Assembly: GCA_026391755.1 (NCBI GenBank)
Contig: JAPLDN010000365.1
Coordinates: forward strand, 1-13,793
From: Bacteroidota bacterium
Lineage (GTDB): Bacteria; Bacteroidota; Bacteroidia; Bacteroidales; FEN-979
Length of the DNA stretch: 13,793 bases
Reading direction: 5' to 3'
Shown one piece after another: positions 6,740 to 13,793 of this stretch (positions are counted from its first letter, which is position 1; every line of letters begins with the position of its first letter). The translations under genes and the position numbers were made by a program. The notes under the pieces are model-generated. The model had not been told where the DNA came from. It made no database searches and saw nothing but the letters and a program-made list of their open reading frames with translations.

Positions 6740-8704
6740 ATGAAACAACAATTCAACCCTAAGCGCAACTATGAAGAAACCCGTAAAGCTGTCGGGTATG
6801 TCGGGCGCAAACAAGCCACCCAGGCCGATTATGACCGGATAGGATTCATGTCGGGACTTGAGGTTCACCAGCAACTGAACACGAAACAAAAACTTTTTTG
6901 CCGCTGTCCGGCCGGGATCTTTCAGAAGCCCGACGAATACAACGCTGAACTAATCCGCCATATGAGGCCAACCCTCAGTGAACTTGGAGAATATGACGGC
7001 ACTGCCCTCATGGAGTTCAAGACCAGGAAGGAGATCATTTACAGGATATCCAATAAAACAGCCTGTACCTATGACGTTGACGACACTCCTCCGTTTCCTT
7101 TAAACAGGGAAGCCCTGAATATCGCAATCGGGATCTCGGTGCTTTCGAAGCTGAAGATAGTGGGAGAGGTGCATATTACGAGAAAACAATATCTCGACGG
7201 AAGCATCCCCACAGGTTTCCAGCGAACGGCGATCATTGGGGTGGAAGGTGAGATTCAGCTGAAGAACAAGAAGGTGAGGCTGATCCAGCTCAGTCTTGAA
7301 GAAGATTCATGCCGGGAGGTATCCGATATAGGGCATGTAAGGATATACAGGACCGACCGCCTTGGGATGCCTTTGATCGAAACGGTGACCTACCCCGACT
7401 TCGAAAACCCTGATGAAGTTAAAGAAGGAGCCGATTACATCCGCTTCCTGAACAGGAGCACAGGTAAAGTGAGGCAGGGGATAGGTTCAACCAGGGCCGA
7501 CGTGAATGTAAGCTGCAAAGGAGGTACAAGGGTTGAGATCAAAGGGGTGGCCCATACATCCTGGATGCCTGAACTAACGCATAATGAAGCATACCGCCAA
7601 TGGGCCCTTCTGCATATCAAAGAACTTCTTTTACAGTCTGTAAAGGATCCCGGTTCCTGGAAGCCATCCTCGAAGGTGGTCAGTCTCAAGGAAATAAGGA
7701 TAGAACTGCCTCCTTTGCATAAAGCCAATAAATCGACAAAGATCTGCATTGTCAACCTTCCAATGTTCAGGGGCATCCTCTCTCATTTTACCCAACCCGG
7801 GAAAATGTTTGCAGATGAGATCAGCGAGCGCCTTAAGGTCATTTCATGCATTGAATTGCCGAACATGATACATTCAGAAATGCTGGAAGACATGGCCCGG
7901 GACAAGGTTTGGGTAAAAGTGCAAAGCCTTTTAGGAAGCATGGAAGAAGATGCCCAGATCATCTTCTGGGGACCGGAAGCTGATATTAAAACTGCTCTTG
8001 AGACAGTCGAGGAACGTTGCAGGATGGCTTTGAGCGGGGTGCCAAACGAGACCCGCAAATCATTTGAAGACGGGACAAGCATTTTTGAACGGGTGCTGCC
8101 GGGTGCCGACCGCATGTACCCCGACACGGATTCAGCCCCTATTCCGCTTGAGGATGAGGTTATTGAAAATCTCAGGAAAGACCTCCCTCGCGACATTTGT
8201 GATCGGTACAGTCAGCTGACACAATGGGGGGTTCCCGCCGATACCTTTACTTTCCTTCTTAAATACAATCTTGTTCCGCTGATTGAGAAATGTAACAATG
8301 AACTTGGGATTGCACCCAGGTTCTGTGCTACCCTGTTAGGCCACACTCTGAAGCATCTTCATGGGAAATTCGAGGCCTTGCTGTTGTTCCGTAACGATAT
8401 GATTTTCGAATTGCTTAAATATATCAGGAAGCGCGGCCTTGACCTTGCCATTGCGGGTAAAATGCTGAGGGTACTTTACGAGCACCCGAAAATGGACTTT
8501 GATTCCATCCTGGTTACCCTGGATTTCAAAGAAATTACGAAGGAAGAGATACTGGGTAAATTACCTTTCCTGGTAAAGAAATACCAGGAAACCCGGTTGT
8601 CGAAAGACGATTCGGCAGGCCATCGCTGGATCATGGGAAACCTTCATAAACTGGCCCTGGGCAACATCTCTCTCAGGGAGCTTAACAATCATATAACACT
8701 TTAA
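6740..8704 (+). CDS. gatE: Glutamyl-tRNA(Gln) amidotransferase subunit E (archaeal-type GatDE)
   Basis: GatE binds misacylated Glu-tRNA(Gln), activates the glutamate with ATP and amidates it with ammonia from GatD, giving Gln-tRNA(Gln). The 654-residue protein has the GatB/GatE cradle core: GLEVHQQLNTKQKLFCRCP (39-57), GFQRTAIIGVEGEI (159-172), SLEEDSCREV (185-194), RLGMPLIETVTYPDF (207-221) and GIGSTRADVNVSCKGGTRVEIKGV (247-270). What makes it GatE rather than GatB is the insert resembling the GAD domain of bacterial AspRS (about 310-445), followed by DGTSIFERVLPGADRMYPDTDSAPI (445-469). A helical YqeY-like tRNA-binding tail ends it. Its length suits GatE (about 620-650), while GatB is about 480. 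The N-terminus has about 30 extra residues (MKQQFNPKRNYEETRKAVGY...) before the usual DYxxIG start. gatD follows 24 bp downstream. GatE is considered archaeal, so this bacterial copy suggests transfer or an under-recognised lineage. Confidence 0.93.
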   Translation: MKQQFNPKRNYEETRKAVGYVGRKQATQADYDRIGFMSGLEVHQQLNTKQKLFCRCPAGIFQKPDEYNAELIRHMRPTLSELGEYDGTALMEFKTRKEIIYRISNKTACTYDVDDTPPFPLNREALNIAIGISVLSKLKIVGEVHITRKQYLDGSIPTGFQRTAIIGVEGEIQLKNKKVRLIQLSLEEDSCREVSDIGHVRIYRTDRLGMPLIETVTYPDFENPDEVKEGADYIRFLNRSTGKVRQGIGSTRADVNVSCKGGTRVEIKGVAHTSWMPELTHNEAYRQWALLHIKELLLQSVKDPGSWKPSSKVVSLKEIRIELPPLHKANKSTKICIVNLPMFRGILSHFTQPGKMFADEISERLKVISCIELPNMIHSEMLEDMARDKVWVKVQSLLGSMEEDAQIIFWGPEADIKTALETVEERCRMALSGVPNETRKSFEDGTSIFERVLPGADRMYPDTDSAPIPLEDEVIENLRKDLPRDICDRYSQLTQWGVPADTFTFLLKYNLVPLIEKCNNELGIAPRFCATLLGHTLKHLHGKFEALLLFRNDMIFELLKYIRKRGLDLAIAGKMLRVLYEHPKMDFDSILVTLDFKEITKEEILGKLPFLVKKYQETRLSKDDSAGHRWIMGNLHKLALGNISLRELNNHITL

Positions 8705-8728
8705 ATCACTACCTGATCTTTTATTATT

Positions 8729-10114
8729 ATGAGCGAAGATATTTTCCAGGGTTACAAAGGACGTGCACTGGAAGTAATGCAGAAATTCAATGCCCGGGTC
8801 TGGGCGAAAGTGAAAGTCGATACCACCAGGGGCGTTTTTGAGGGCAGCATCCTGCCCAGGGCCGAAAATACCGACGACAAGCACCTTGTCATGAAATTCT
8901 TTACCGGTTACAACATTGGTATAGATATCGATACGATCACAAATATCACCGAACTGGGGTATAAGAAAGCTGTTTACAAGATACCTGAAAAGGAGTTTCC
9001 ATATTCAAAGGGCTTGCCCAGTGTTAAATTGCTCGGCACAGGGGGTACCATCGCTTCACGACTCGATTACCGAACAGGGGCCGTTATCCCCGCATTTTCA
9101 CCTGGCGAATTGTACGGGGCAGTGCCCGAATTGGCCGATATCTGCAACCTGACCACGGAAAAGATCTTTGCAGTGTTCAGCGAAAACATGGGCCCGGAAC
9201 AATACAGGAAACTGGCTATCGCAATTGGCGAAGAAATAGAAAAAGGTATCCAGGGGATCATTATCGGTCACGGCACCGATACCATGCATTATACTTCGGC
9301 TGCACTTACCTTCATGGTACAGAATTCACCAATCCCGATTGTCCTTGTTGGTTCACAGCGATCCAGTGACCGCCCCAGCTCTGATGCAGCTTTGAACCTG
9401 ATGCATGCAGCAACTGCTGCAGGCCATGGCGACATTGCCGAAGTAATGGTTTGTATGTTCGGACCTACTTCTGATGAGTACGGGTTTTTACATCGTGGGA
9501 CTAGGGTTCGCAAGATGCATTCATCCTACCGTTCGACTTTCCGCACGATAGGAGATACACCTATTGCCACAGTAAGCCGCAAGGGCGTTGTTCCTATCAA
9601 AGATGATTATAACCGGCGCCGTAACGATCGTAATGTAAAAATCACCCCGGTATTCGAGGAAAAGGTTGCTATGATCTACTATTATACCAACATGCAGCCC
9701 GACATGATCGATTCACTGATAGATAGCGGTTACAAGGGGATCATCATAATCGGTACAGGTCTTGGACATGTTAACAAACCCCTGTATCCGGCCATCGAAA
9801 GAGCGCGTGAAAAGGGTGTCGCAGTGTATATGACCGTTCAAACCCTTTGGGGATATGTTGGGATGTTTGTCTACGATACCGGCCGCGACCTGATGGCTAA
9901 AGGTGTGATCCCCCTGGAAAATATGCTGCCGGAGGTAGCTTACATCAAACTGGGCTGGGCGCTTGGACAGACCTCCGACCTGGAAGAAGTTAAAAAGATC
10001 ATGCTAACCCCTATAAACAGCGATATCACTCCACGGGAACCTTACAACGGATACCTGATCTACCAGGGCGGTGTGCCGGAAGTAGAGGACTTTATCAGGA
10101 AGTTCCACAAATAA
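8729..10114 (+). CDS. gatD: Glutamyl-tRNA(Gln) amidotransferase subunit D, asparaginase-type (GatD)
   Basis: GatD is the amidase half of GatDE: a type I L-asparaginase-like enzyme that releases ammonia from Gln/Asn for GatE. The 461-residue protein has the N-terminal barrel domain specific to GatD (about 1-90, GYKGRALEVMQKFNARVWAKV to NITELGYKK) and then the asparaginase fold. Catalytic motifs are complete: LLGTGGTIASRLDY (101-114, Thr107), GHGTDTMHYT (180-189, Thr183 and Asp184), VGSQRSSDRPSSDAALNL (207-224) and HRGTRVRKMHSS (255-266, Lys262). The N-terminal domain and RSSDRPSSDAALN separate it from free asparaginases. It lies 24 bp after gatE on the same strand and ends before a strong hairpin, so the two form one unit. 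The gene order gatE-gatD and full-length domains argue for a working enzyme. The ATG start directly precedes the barrel domain. Confidence 0.93.
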   Translation: MSEDIFQGYKGRALEVMQKFNARVWAKVKVDTTRGVFEGSILPRAENTDDKHLVMKFFTGYNIGIDIDTITNITELGYKKAVYKIPEKEFPYSKGLPSVKLLGTGGTIASRLDYRTGAVIPAFSPGELYGAVPELADICNLTTEKIFAVFSENMGPEQYRKLAIAIGEEIEKGIQGIIIGHGTDTMHYTSAALTFMVQNSPIPIVLVGSQRSSDRPSSDAALNLMHAATAAGHGDIAEVMVCMFGPTSDEYGFLHRGTRVRKMHSSYRSTFRTIGDTPIATVSRKGVVPIKDDYNRRRNDRNVKITPVFEEKVAMIYYYTNMQPDMIDSLIDSGYKGIIIIGTGLGHVNKPLYPAIERAREKGVAVYMTVQTLWGYVGMFVYDTGRDLMAKGVIPLENMLPEVAYIKLGWALGQTSDLEEVKKIMLTPINSDITPREPYNGYLIYQGGVPEVEDFIRKFHK

Positions 10115-10127
10115 ATTACGATTTACG

Positions 10128-10183
10128 ATTTGCGATTTACGATTGAAGGAATATAATTCGTCAATCGTAAATCGTAAATTTTT
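10128..10183 (+). terminator. Rho-independent-type terminator after gatD, made of 7-bp repeats
   Basis: A 19-bp stem (10128-10146 pairing with 10161-10179, one G-U pair) encloses the 14-base loop AGGAATATAATTCG and is followed by TTTTT (10179-10183). The left arm belongs to a run of heptads from about 10115: ATTACG, ATTTACG, ATTTGCG, ATTTACG, ATTG. The right arm carries the complement (CGTAAAT twice). It fills the gap between convergent gatD and the CLC gene, and the stem could work in both directions, although the T-tract favours the gatD direction. Confidence 0.8.
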
Positions 10184-10186
10184 CAA

Positions 10187-11959
10187 CTATTCTTCCGAAA
10201 ACTTTTTCAACAGTTTCCGGTATTCCGAGAAGACTGTCGCACGGCTCATGAAGCCGAGGTACTTTCCATCCTTTAATACGGGGATGTTAAAGCGGTCGTT
10301 CTTCTGGAAAAGGTTCACGATCTTTTCCATATCGTCGTCGGGGGTAATGTAATTCTGGGGAGTGAACATCAGGTCCCTTACGAATTTCCGGTCGTACATT
10401 TCACGGTCGAACATGATGCTGCGGATATGGTCCAGAGATACAATTCCGTAAAACGTGCCTGTCTCGTCCACTACGGGGAAACTGTTCCTCACCGAGGCTG
10501 AAATTATCTTTACCAGGTCGCCAAGTGTGGCGTCGGGACTGACTGTGAGAAAATTGGTCTCGATCAGTACCGAAGGGTCCATCATGGTGAGGATGGCATT
10601 GTCTTTATGATGAGTGATAAGCTCTTTACGGGTTGCAAGCTGCCTTGCATAAATGGAATGGGGCTCAAAATAGAAGACCGTAAGGTATGATACGGTTGAT
10701 GAAATAATCAAGGGCGTGAGAAGCTCGTATCCCCCGGTGATCTCGGCAATAAGAAAGATGGCGGTAAGCGGTGCATGCATCACTCCGGTCATGATACCGG
10801 CCATTCCCACCAGGGCGAAATTACTTTCGGGGAGATGTGAGCCAAGCCCCAGATTCATGCCCCGAGAAAGAAAAAGCCCGCTGATGCCGCCAACGAACAG
10901 GGCAGGAGCGAAGGTCCCGCCAATTCCACCGCTGCCCTGGGTTACCGACATGGCAACGACCTTTGAGATGATAAGACCGAAGATGATAAGCAGGAATAAA
11001 TAAGGGCTTGTTTTCATCCATCCGAAGAAATCAGGATTGCCGATAGCTTCAGCTTTTCCGTTAAGTACCGATTTAAGAATGGTATATCCTTCACCGAAAA
11101 GGGAAGGATAGATGAAGATCAATGAAGCCAGCACTGCTCCTGCCAGGGGAAGCCGGGCGGCTGCCGGGATTTTACCCAGCATTCGTTCGATCCAGGCACT
11201 TCCCCTCATAAAATAAACCGAAACAAGCCCTGTAAAAATTCCCAGGAGGATATAAAACCCGGTTTCATGAAAATGAAATGGGGACAGGAGTACAAATGAA
11301 AACGCTACATCTTTGCCCATCAAAAGTGTTGAAACGAGGGAACCAGTAACAGCAGAAATCAGAAGGGGAATGATGTTTGTCATGGTCATGTCCATGAGCA
11401 GTACCTCGATCACGAACACTACCCCGGCAATGGGAGCGGAGAAGAGGCTTGCCAAGGCTCCGGCTGCACCGCAACCCAGCAGTAAGGTGGTATTCTTGTA
11501 ATCCTGCCTGAACAATTTTGCCAGGTTGGATCCAATGGCCGAACCTGTCAGGACCCCGGGTGCCTCCGGCCCGACCGATCCTCCAAAACCCAGGGTCAGC
11601 GTGCAGGCAACCAGTGAACTCCAGGTATTATGCGGCCTTATCTGGCTATGGTTTTTAGATATCCCGTAGAGAACTTTGCTGATCCCATGATTGATGTTGT
11701 CTTTTACAAAATATTTTACAAAGAACCAGGTAAGGACCAGCCCGAAAAAAGGATAAAGAAGATATAGGAAATTAATGGCTTTAAACGTAAACCCATTGGT
11801 CAGGAAAAAGTTTGTATAATACAGGGTGTTTTTCAGTACAACCCCTGCAAGGCCGCTAAGGATTCCTACTACCAGGCTCAGCACCAGCATGAACTGCCGG
11901 GGCTTTAAGGTTTTATATTGGTACAGATAGATTCTGTCCAGTAGCGAATGTCGTGACAT
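10187..11959 (-). CDS. CLC-family chloride channel/transporter with C-terminal CBS-domain pair
   Basis: The protein moves chloride across the inner membrane, as a channel or an H+/Cl- exchanger. With the start used here it has 590 residues: a CLC membrane domain (about 20-435, ten or more hydrophobic segments) and two CBS domains (about 458-515 and 527-585) that may sense nucleotides. The motifs visible are GGSVGPEAPGVLTGSAIG (126-143; Glu132 in the place of the gating Glu of GREGP), ASLFSAPIAGVVFVIEVLL (170-188), GSGGIGGTFAPALFVGG (342-358) and HSIYARQL (434-441; Tyr437 as the probable central-gate Tyr). The position I align to the inner proton Glu203 of E. coli ClcA is Val186, which would weaken proton coupling. 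The start was moved from 12004 to ATG 11959 because TACATTTG (11974-11967) lies between them, so upstream codons would not be transcribed. It converges with gatD and diverges from xthA. Confidence 0.9.
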   Translation of the reverse strand: MSRHSLLDRIYLYQYKTLKPRQFMLVLSLVVGILSGLAGVVLKNTLYYTNFFLTNGFTFKAINFLYLLYPFFGLVLTWFFVKYFVKDNINHGISKVLYGISKNHSQIRPHNTWSSLVACTLTLGFGGSVGPEAPGVLTGSAIGSNLAKLFRQDYKNTTLLLGCGAAGALASLFSAPIAGVVFVIEVLLMDMTMTNIIPLLISAVTGSLVSTLLMGKDVAFSFVLLSPFHFHETGFYILLGIFTGLVSVYFMRGSAWIERMLGKIPAAARLPLAGAVLASLIFIYPSLFGEGYTILKSVLNGKAEAIGNPDFFGWMKTSPYLFLLIIFGLIISKVVAMSVTQGSGGIGGTFAPALFVGGISGLFLSRGMNLGLGSHLPESNFALVGMAGIMTGVMHAPLTAIFLIAEITGGYELLTPLIISSTVSYLTVFYFEPHSIYARQLATRKELITHHKDNAILTMMDPSVLIETNFLTVSPDATLGDLVKIISASVRNSFPVVDETGTFYGIVSLDHIRSIMFDREMYDRKFVRDLMFTPQNYITPDDDMEKIVNLFQKNDRFNIPVLKDGKYLGFMSRATVFSEYRKLLKKFSEE

Positions 11960-12010
11960 GATACTGCAAATGTAACAGTATATTCTTACTTTTGGAACAA
12001 ACAACCGAAC
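11960..12010. promoter_or_regulatory. Divergent promoters of the CLC gene and xthA
   Basis: Two -7 consensus boxes lie 12 bp apart on opposite strands. TACATTTG on the minus strand (11974-11967) ends seven bases before the CLC ATG. TACTTTTG on the plus strand (11987-11994) ends 16 bases before the xthA ATG. A TTTG on the minus strand at 12001-11998 could be the CLC -33 box with a 23-bp spacer; no -33 box is seen for xthA. RNA polymerases at the two promoters would overlap, so the genes may compete for initiation. Confidence 0.55.
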
Positions 12011-12778
12011 ATGAAAAGGATCATATCATATAATCTCAATGGGATCAGGTCGGCTGCAGGCAAAGGCCTTGCCGACTGGCTCAGGGCTGCAGACCCCGAT
12101 ATTGCCTGCTTCCAGGAAACCAAGGCCCAGCCCGACCAGATACCAGTGGAACTTTTCGAAGCCGTGGGGTATCATCATTACTGGTTCTCCGCAGTTAAAA
12201 AAGGCTATAGCGGGGTAGGGATCCTCTCAAAGGTAAAACCCGATCATGTGGACTTCGGAATGAACATACAGAAATATGATGATGAAGGCAGGACCATCAT
12301 GGCCCATTACGGGGATACTACGGTGATGAGCGTTTATCATCCTTCGGGGACGACCGGAGAGGTACGCCAGGGTTTTAAAATGATATGGCTTGAGGATTTC
12401 CTCAAGTACGCCAATGAACTCCGCAAAACCCGCCCAAACCTGATCATCTGCGGGGACTTCAATATCTGCCATAAAGCTATCGACATCCATGACCCGGTCA
12501 GAAATGCAAACAGCAGCGGATTCCTGCCTGAAGAAAGGGAATGGCTGACCCGGTTCTTCGACAGTGGTTTTATCGACACGTTCCGGGTATTTAACCAGGA
12601 TCCTCACAATTATACCTGGTGGAGTTTCAGGGCCGGTGCACGCTCTAGAAACCTGGGATGGCGCATTGATTACCAGGTAGTGACACCCCCACTGGAGAAA
12701 AAACTCTTAAGGGCAGCGATCCTGCCTCAGGCAAAGCATTCTGATCATTGCCCGACTTTACTGGAAGTGGATTTTTGA
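12011..12778 (+). CDS. xthA: Exodeoxyribonuclease III / class II AP endonuclease
   Basis: This base-excision-repair enzyme nicks DNA 5' to abasic sites and trims 3' ends, using Mg2+. The 255-residue protein has every motif of the exonuclease III (AP endonuclease family 1) fold: ISYNLNGIRSA (5-15, Asn8), CFQETKAQ (33-40, metal-binding Glu36), SVYHPSG (107-113, Tyr109), GDFNICHKAIDIHDP (148-162, Asp149 and Asn151), RNLGWRIDY (213-221, Asp220) and HSDHCP (243-248, Asp245 and His246). Its length is normal, and the ATG sits six residues before the first motif strand. It stands alone on its strand, with a promoter box at 11987-11994. The downstream gene converges 43 bp away, and no clear terminator is visible in that gap. 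Confidence 0.95.
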   Translation: MKRIISYNLNGIRSAAGKGLADWLRAADPDIACFQETKAQPDQIPVELFEAVGYHHYWFSAVKKGYSGVGILSKVKPDHVDFGMNIQKYDDEGRTIMAHYGDTTVMSVYHPSGTTGEVRQGFKMIWLEDFLKYANELRKTRPNLIICGDFNICHKAIDIHDPVRNANSSGFLPEEREWLTRFFDSGFIDTFRVFNQDPHNYTWWSFRAGARSRNLGWRIDYQVVTPPLEKKLLRAAILPQAKHSDHCPTLLEVDF

Positions 12779-12821
12779 GCGGGGCAAAACCCTGGCCAAA
12801 GGACGATCTCATCCGCAGTGA

Positions 12822-13793
12822 TTAAAGGCTTACCGAGTAAACAAACTGGCATCCCCAGGTATTGTTAGCCGGAAAATACATCGGGCGAACCCCTAATTCG
12901 AAGGGGTAAACAAACCTCATGATATGCAATTCGGCCGTAAGTTCCGAACCTATAGTCTGATAAAGGTTAGGGAGGTTCCAGTCGATTGTTTTCGAATCGT
13001 CGCCCATCGCCTGGTCGTAAAACAGGTTAAGCTTGAAACGCTTGAAATAAAGCACCCCGCCAAGGCTCCAGTCGGGACGGAACAAGGGGAACTTATAATT
13101 CGCTGAGAAACTGAAGAGATGACTGTCATAACCACTGCTATACCCTCGCGGATATGGCACTAAACCTGAATAGCTGTAACCATAAACTGTGTTTTCGTCT
13201 CTCTGCTGGTAACCTCCATACAACCAAAGCCCGTGATGCCGTAATAATCCCGGGAAATACAGGTTAGTTTGAATGGCCCAGATAGAACCCATATCATTTA
13301 CACCAAAAGGGCTGTTTGTTAAACTCAATTGTAAATTCTGGCCCCAGCGGTAATACATGTCCTGGTAATTTGAACGACGGTACTGATAATAATTCAGGCT
13401 GTAAGTTATAGTGTTGATCCATCCGCTTGTAAAAATTTCCGGAGTGGAATTGTCATGGATCACATCGACCAGTGAAGTGCTGATTGCAGGTGTAAGCCCC
13501 CTATACCAGGCTCCCCTTGTGAAGTTTAAAGGAACCGAAACCGTCAATTGCATCTTTAGCTCATTCCAGGTGAACCTTGTTTTGGGCGAAGTGCTGCTTG
13601 TAATATAATAGCCTGCCCTTTTCCCGTAAGAAGCATTCAGGTCGAAAACCGGAAAAAGGCCCTGGTAACTGAAGTTCAGGTAAAACTGCCCCGTTTGTTC
13701 ATTGTAATCCCAGTCATACCCTGCGCTTGCGAATGTCGAACTCATCACATTCTGCGATAATACCGTAATGCCGGGGTGTATTGTCAGGTTTGA
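12822..13793 (-). CDS. C-terminal part of an outer-membrane beta-barrel protein (enters from the right edge)
   Basis: The frame is open from the right edge to a stop at 12822, giving 323 residues with the N-terminus outside the window. An internal GTG at 13748 is not taken as the start, since the frame continues upstream as SNLTIHPGITVLSQ. The sequence is a run of alternating aromatic/polar strands with many Tyr and Trp (FYLNFSYQGLFPVFDLNASYG, WINTITYSLNYYQYRR, LWLYGGYQQRD). The segment PYPRGYSSGYDSHLFSFSANYKFPLFRPDWSLGG resembles the RGY/F loop and following strand of Omp85/BamA-type barrels and of the barrels at the end of some Bacteroidota WD40-like (PD40) proteins. The final strand is GCQFVYSVSL, without a terminal Phe/Trp. 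I cannot name the family: a surface-protein barrel is certain in kind, the exact role is not. Confidence 0.75.
   Translation of the reverse strand, partial: SNLTIHPGITVLSQNVMSSTFASAGYDWDYNEQTGQFYLNFSYQGLFPVFDLNASYGKRAGYYITSSTSPKTRFTWNELKMQLTVSVPLNFTRGAWYRGLTPAISTSLVDVIHDNSTPEIFTSGWINTITYSLNYYQYRRSNYQDMYYRWGQNLQLSLTNSPFGVNDMGSIWAIQTNLYFPGLLRHHGLWLYGGYQQRDENTVYGYSYSGLVPYPRGYSSGYDSHLFSFSANYKFPLFRPDWSLGGVLYFKRFKLNLFYDQAMGDDSKTIDWNLPNLYQTIGSELTAELHIMRFVYPFELGVRPMYFPANNTWGCQFVYSVSL

Noticed and set aside
6563..6889. A 108-codon minus-strand open frame upstream of and overlapping gatE
   Set aside because: It lies antisense to the certain start of gatE, has no recognisable domain, and most of it is AT-rich spacer; probably a chance frame.
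7783..8196. A 137-codon minus-strand open frame inside gatE
   Set aside because: It is Ser/Arg-rich, low-complexity sequence typical of an antisense shadow; the gatE motifs on the plus strand are unmistakable.
10115..10183. A CRISPR array or attachment site at the heptad repeats
   Set aside because: The repeats are 7 bp without spacers, form a hairpin with a T-run, and have no cas or integrase gene nearby.
11959..12004. A longer CLC protein beginning at 12004 with 15 extra residues
   Set aside because: The extra codons (MFVPKVRIYCYICSI) overlap the divergent promoter boxes and have no CLC similarity; ATG 11959 fits better.
12779..12821. A terminator between xthA and the beta-barrel gene
   Set aside because: No stem longer than a few base pairs and no T-run could be found in these 43 bases.

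Overview
The window is chromosomal DNA of a member of the Bacteroidota. The signs are an LptD, an OstA-like protein and an MCE/MlaD protein of the types seen in that phylum, an amidase whose C-terminal end resembles the SPOR-like end of Bacteroidota amidases, and several TAnnTTTG promoter elements, the phylum-specific -7 box. Placement below phylum (Bacteroidales/Marinilabiliales-like) is only an impression. No phage, insertion sequence, CRISPR array, tRNA or rRNA was seen.

Left part (1-5446) is an outer-membrane biogenesis cluster. The 5' part of lptD runs leftward off the window edge. Diverging from it is a Zn-dependent N-acetylmuramoyl-L-alanine amidase gene broken by an internal deletion plus frameshift, followed by an intact mlaD-type gene. 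A hairpin at 3891-3918 separates mlaD from a convergent OstA-like periplasmic protein gene. Together these concern LPS export, lipid transport and peptidoglycan remodelling.

Centre (5472-6447): a leftward two-gene operon, a membrane protein with about six TM segments and an overlapping small winged-helix regulator. Its promoter (TTTG, 20 bp, TACATTTG) is filled by three overlapping palindromes at 6510-6541, a good candidate for an autoregulatory operator.

Centre-right (6740-10114): a rightward gatE-gatD pair. This is the two-subunit Glu-tRNA(Gln) amidotransferase regarded as the archaeal type; finding both subunits complete and adjacent in a bacterial context is the most striking gene content here. 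A strong hairpin built from 7-bp repeats ends the unit.

Right part (10187-13793): a CLC chloride channel/transporter with a CBS pair (leftward), xthA (rightward) sharing a 51-bp divergent promoter region with it, and the C-terminal part of an outer-membrane beta-barrel protein running leftward in from the right edge.

I did not find an obviously new multi-gene system. The points most worth following are bacterial GatDE, the broken amidase, the multi-palindrome operator and the heptad-repeat hairpins at convergent gene ends.
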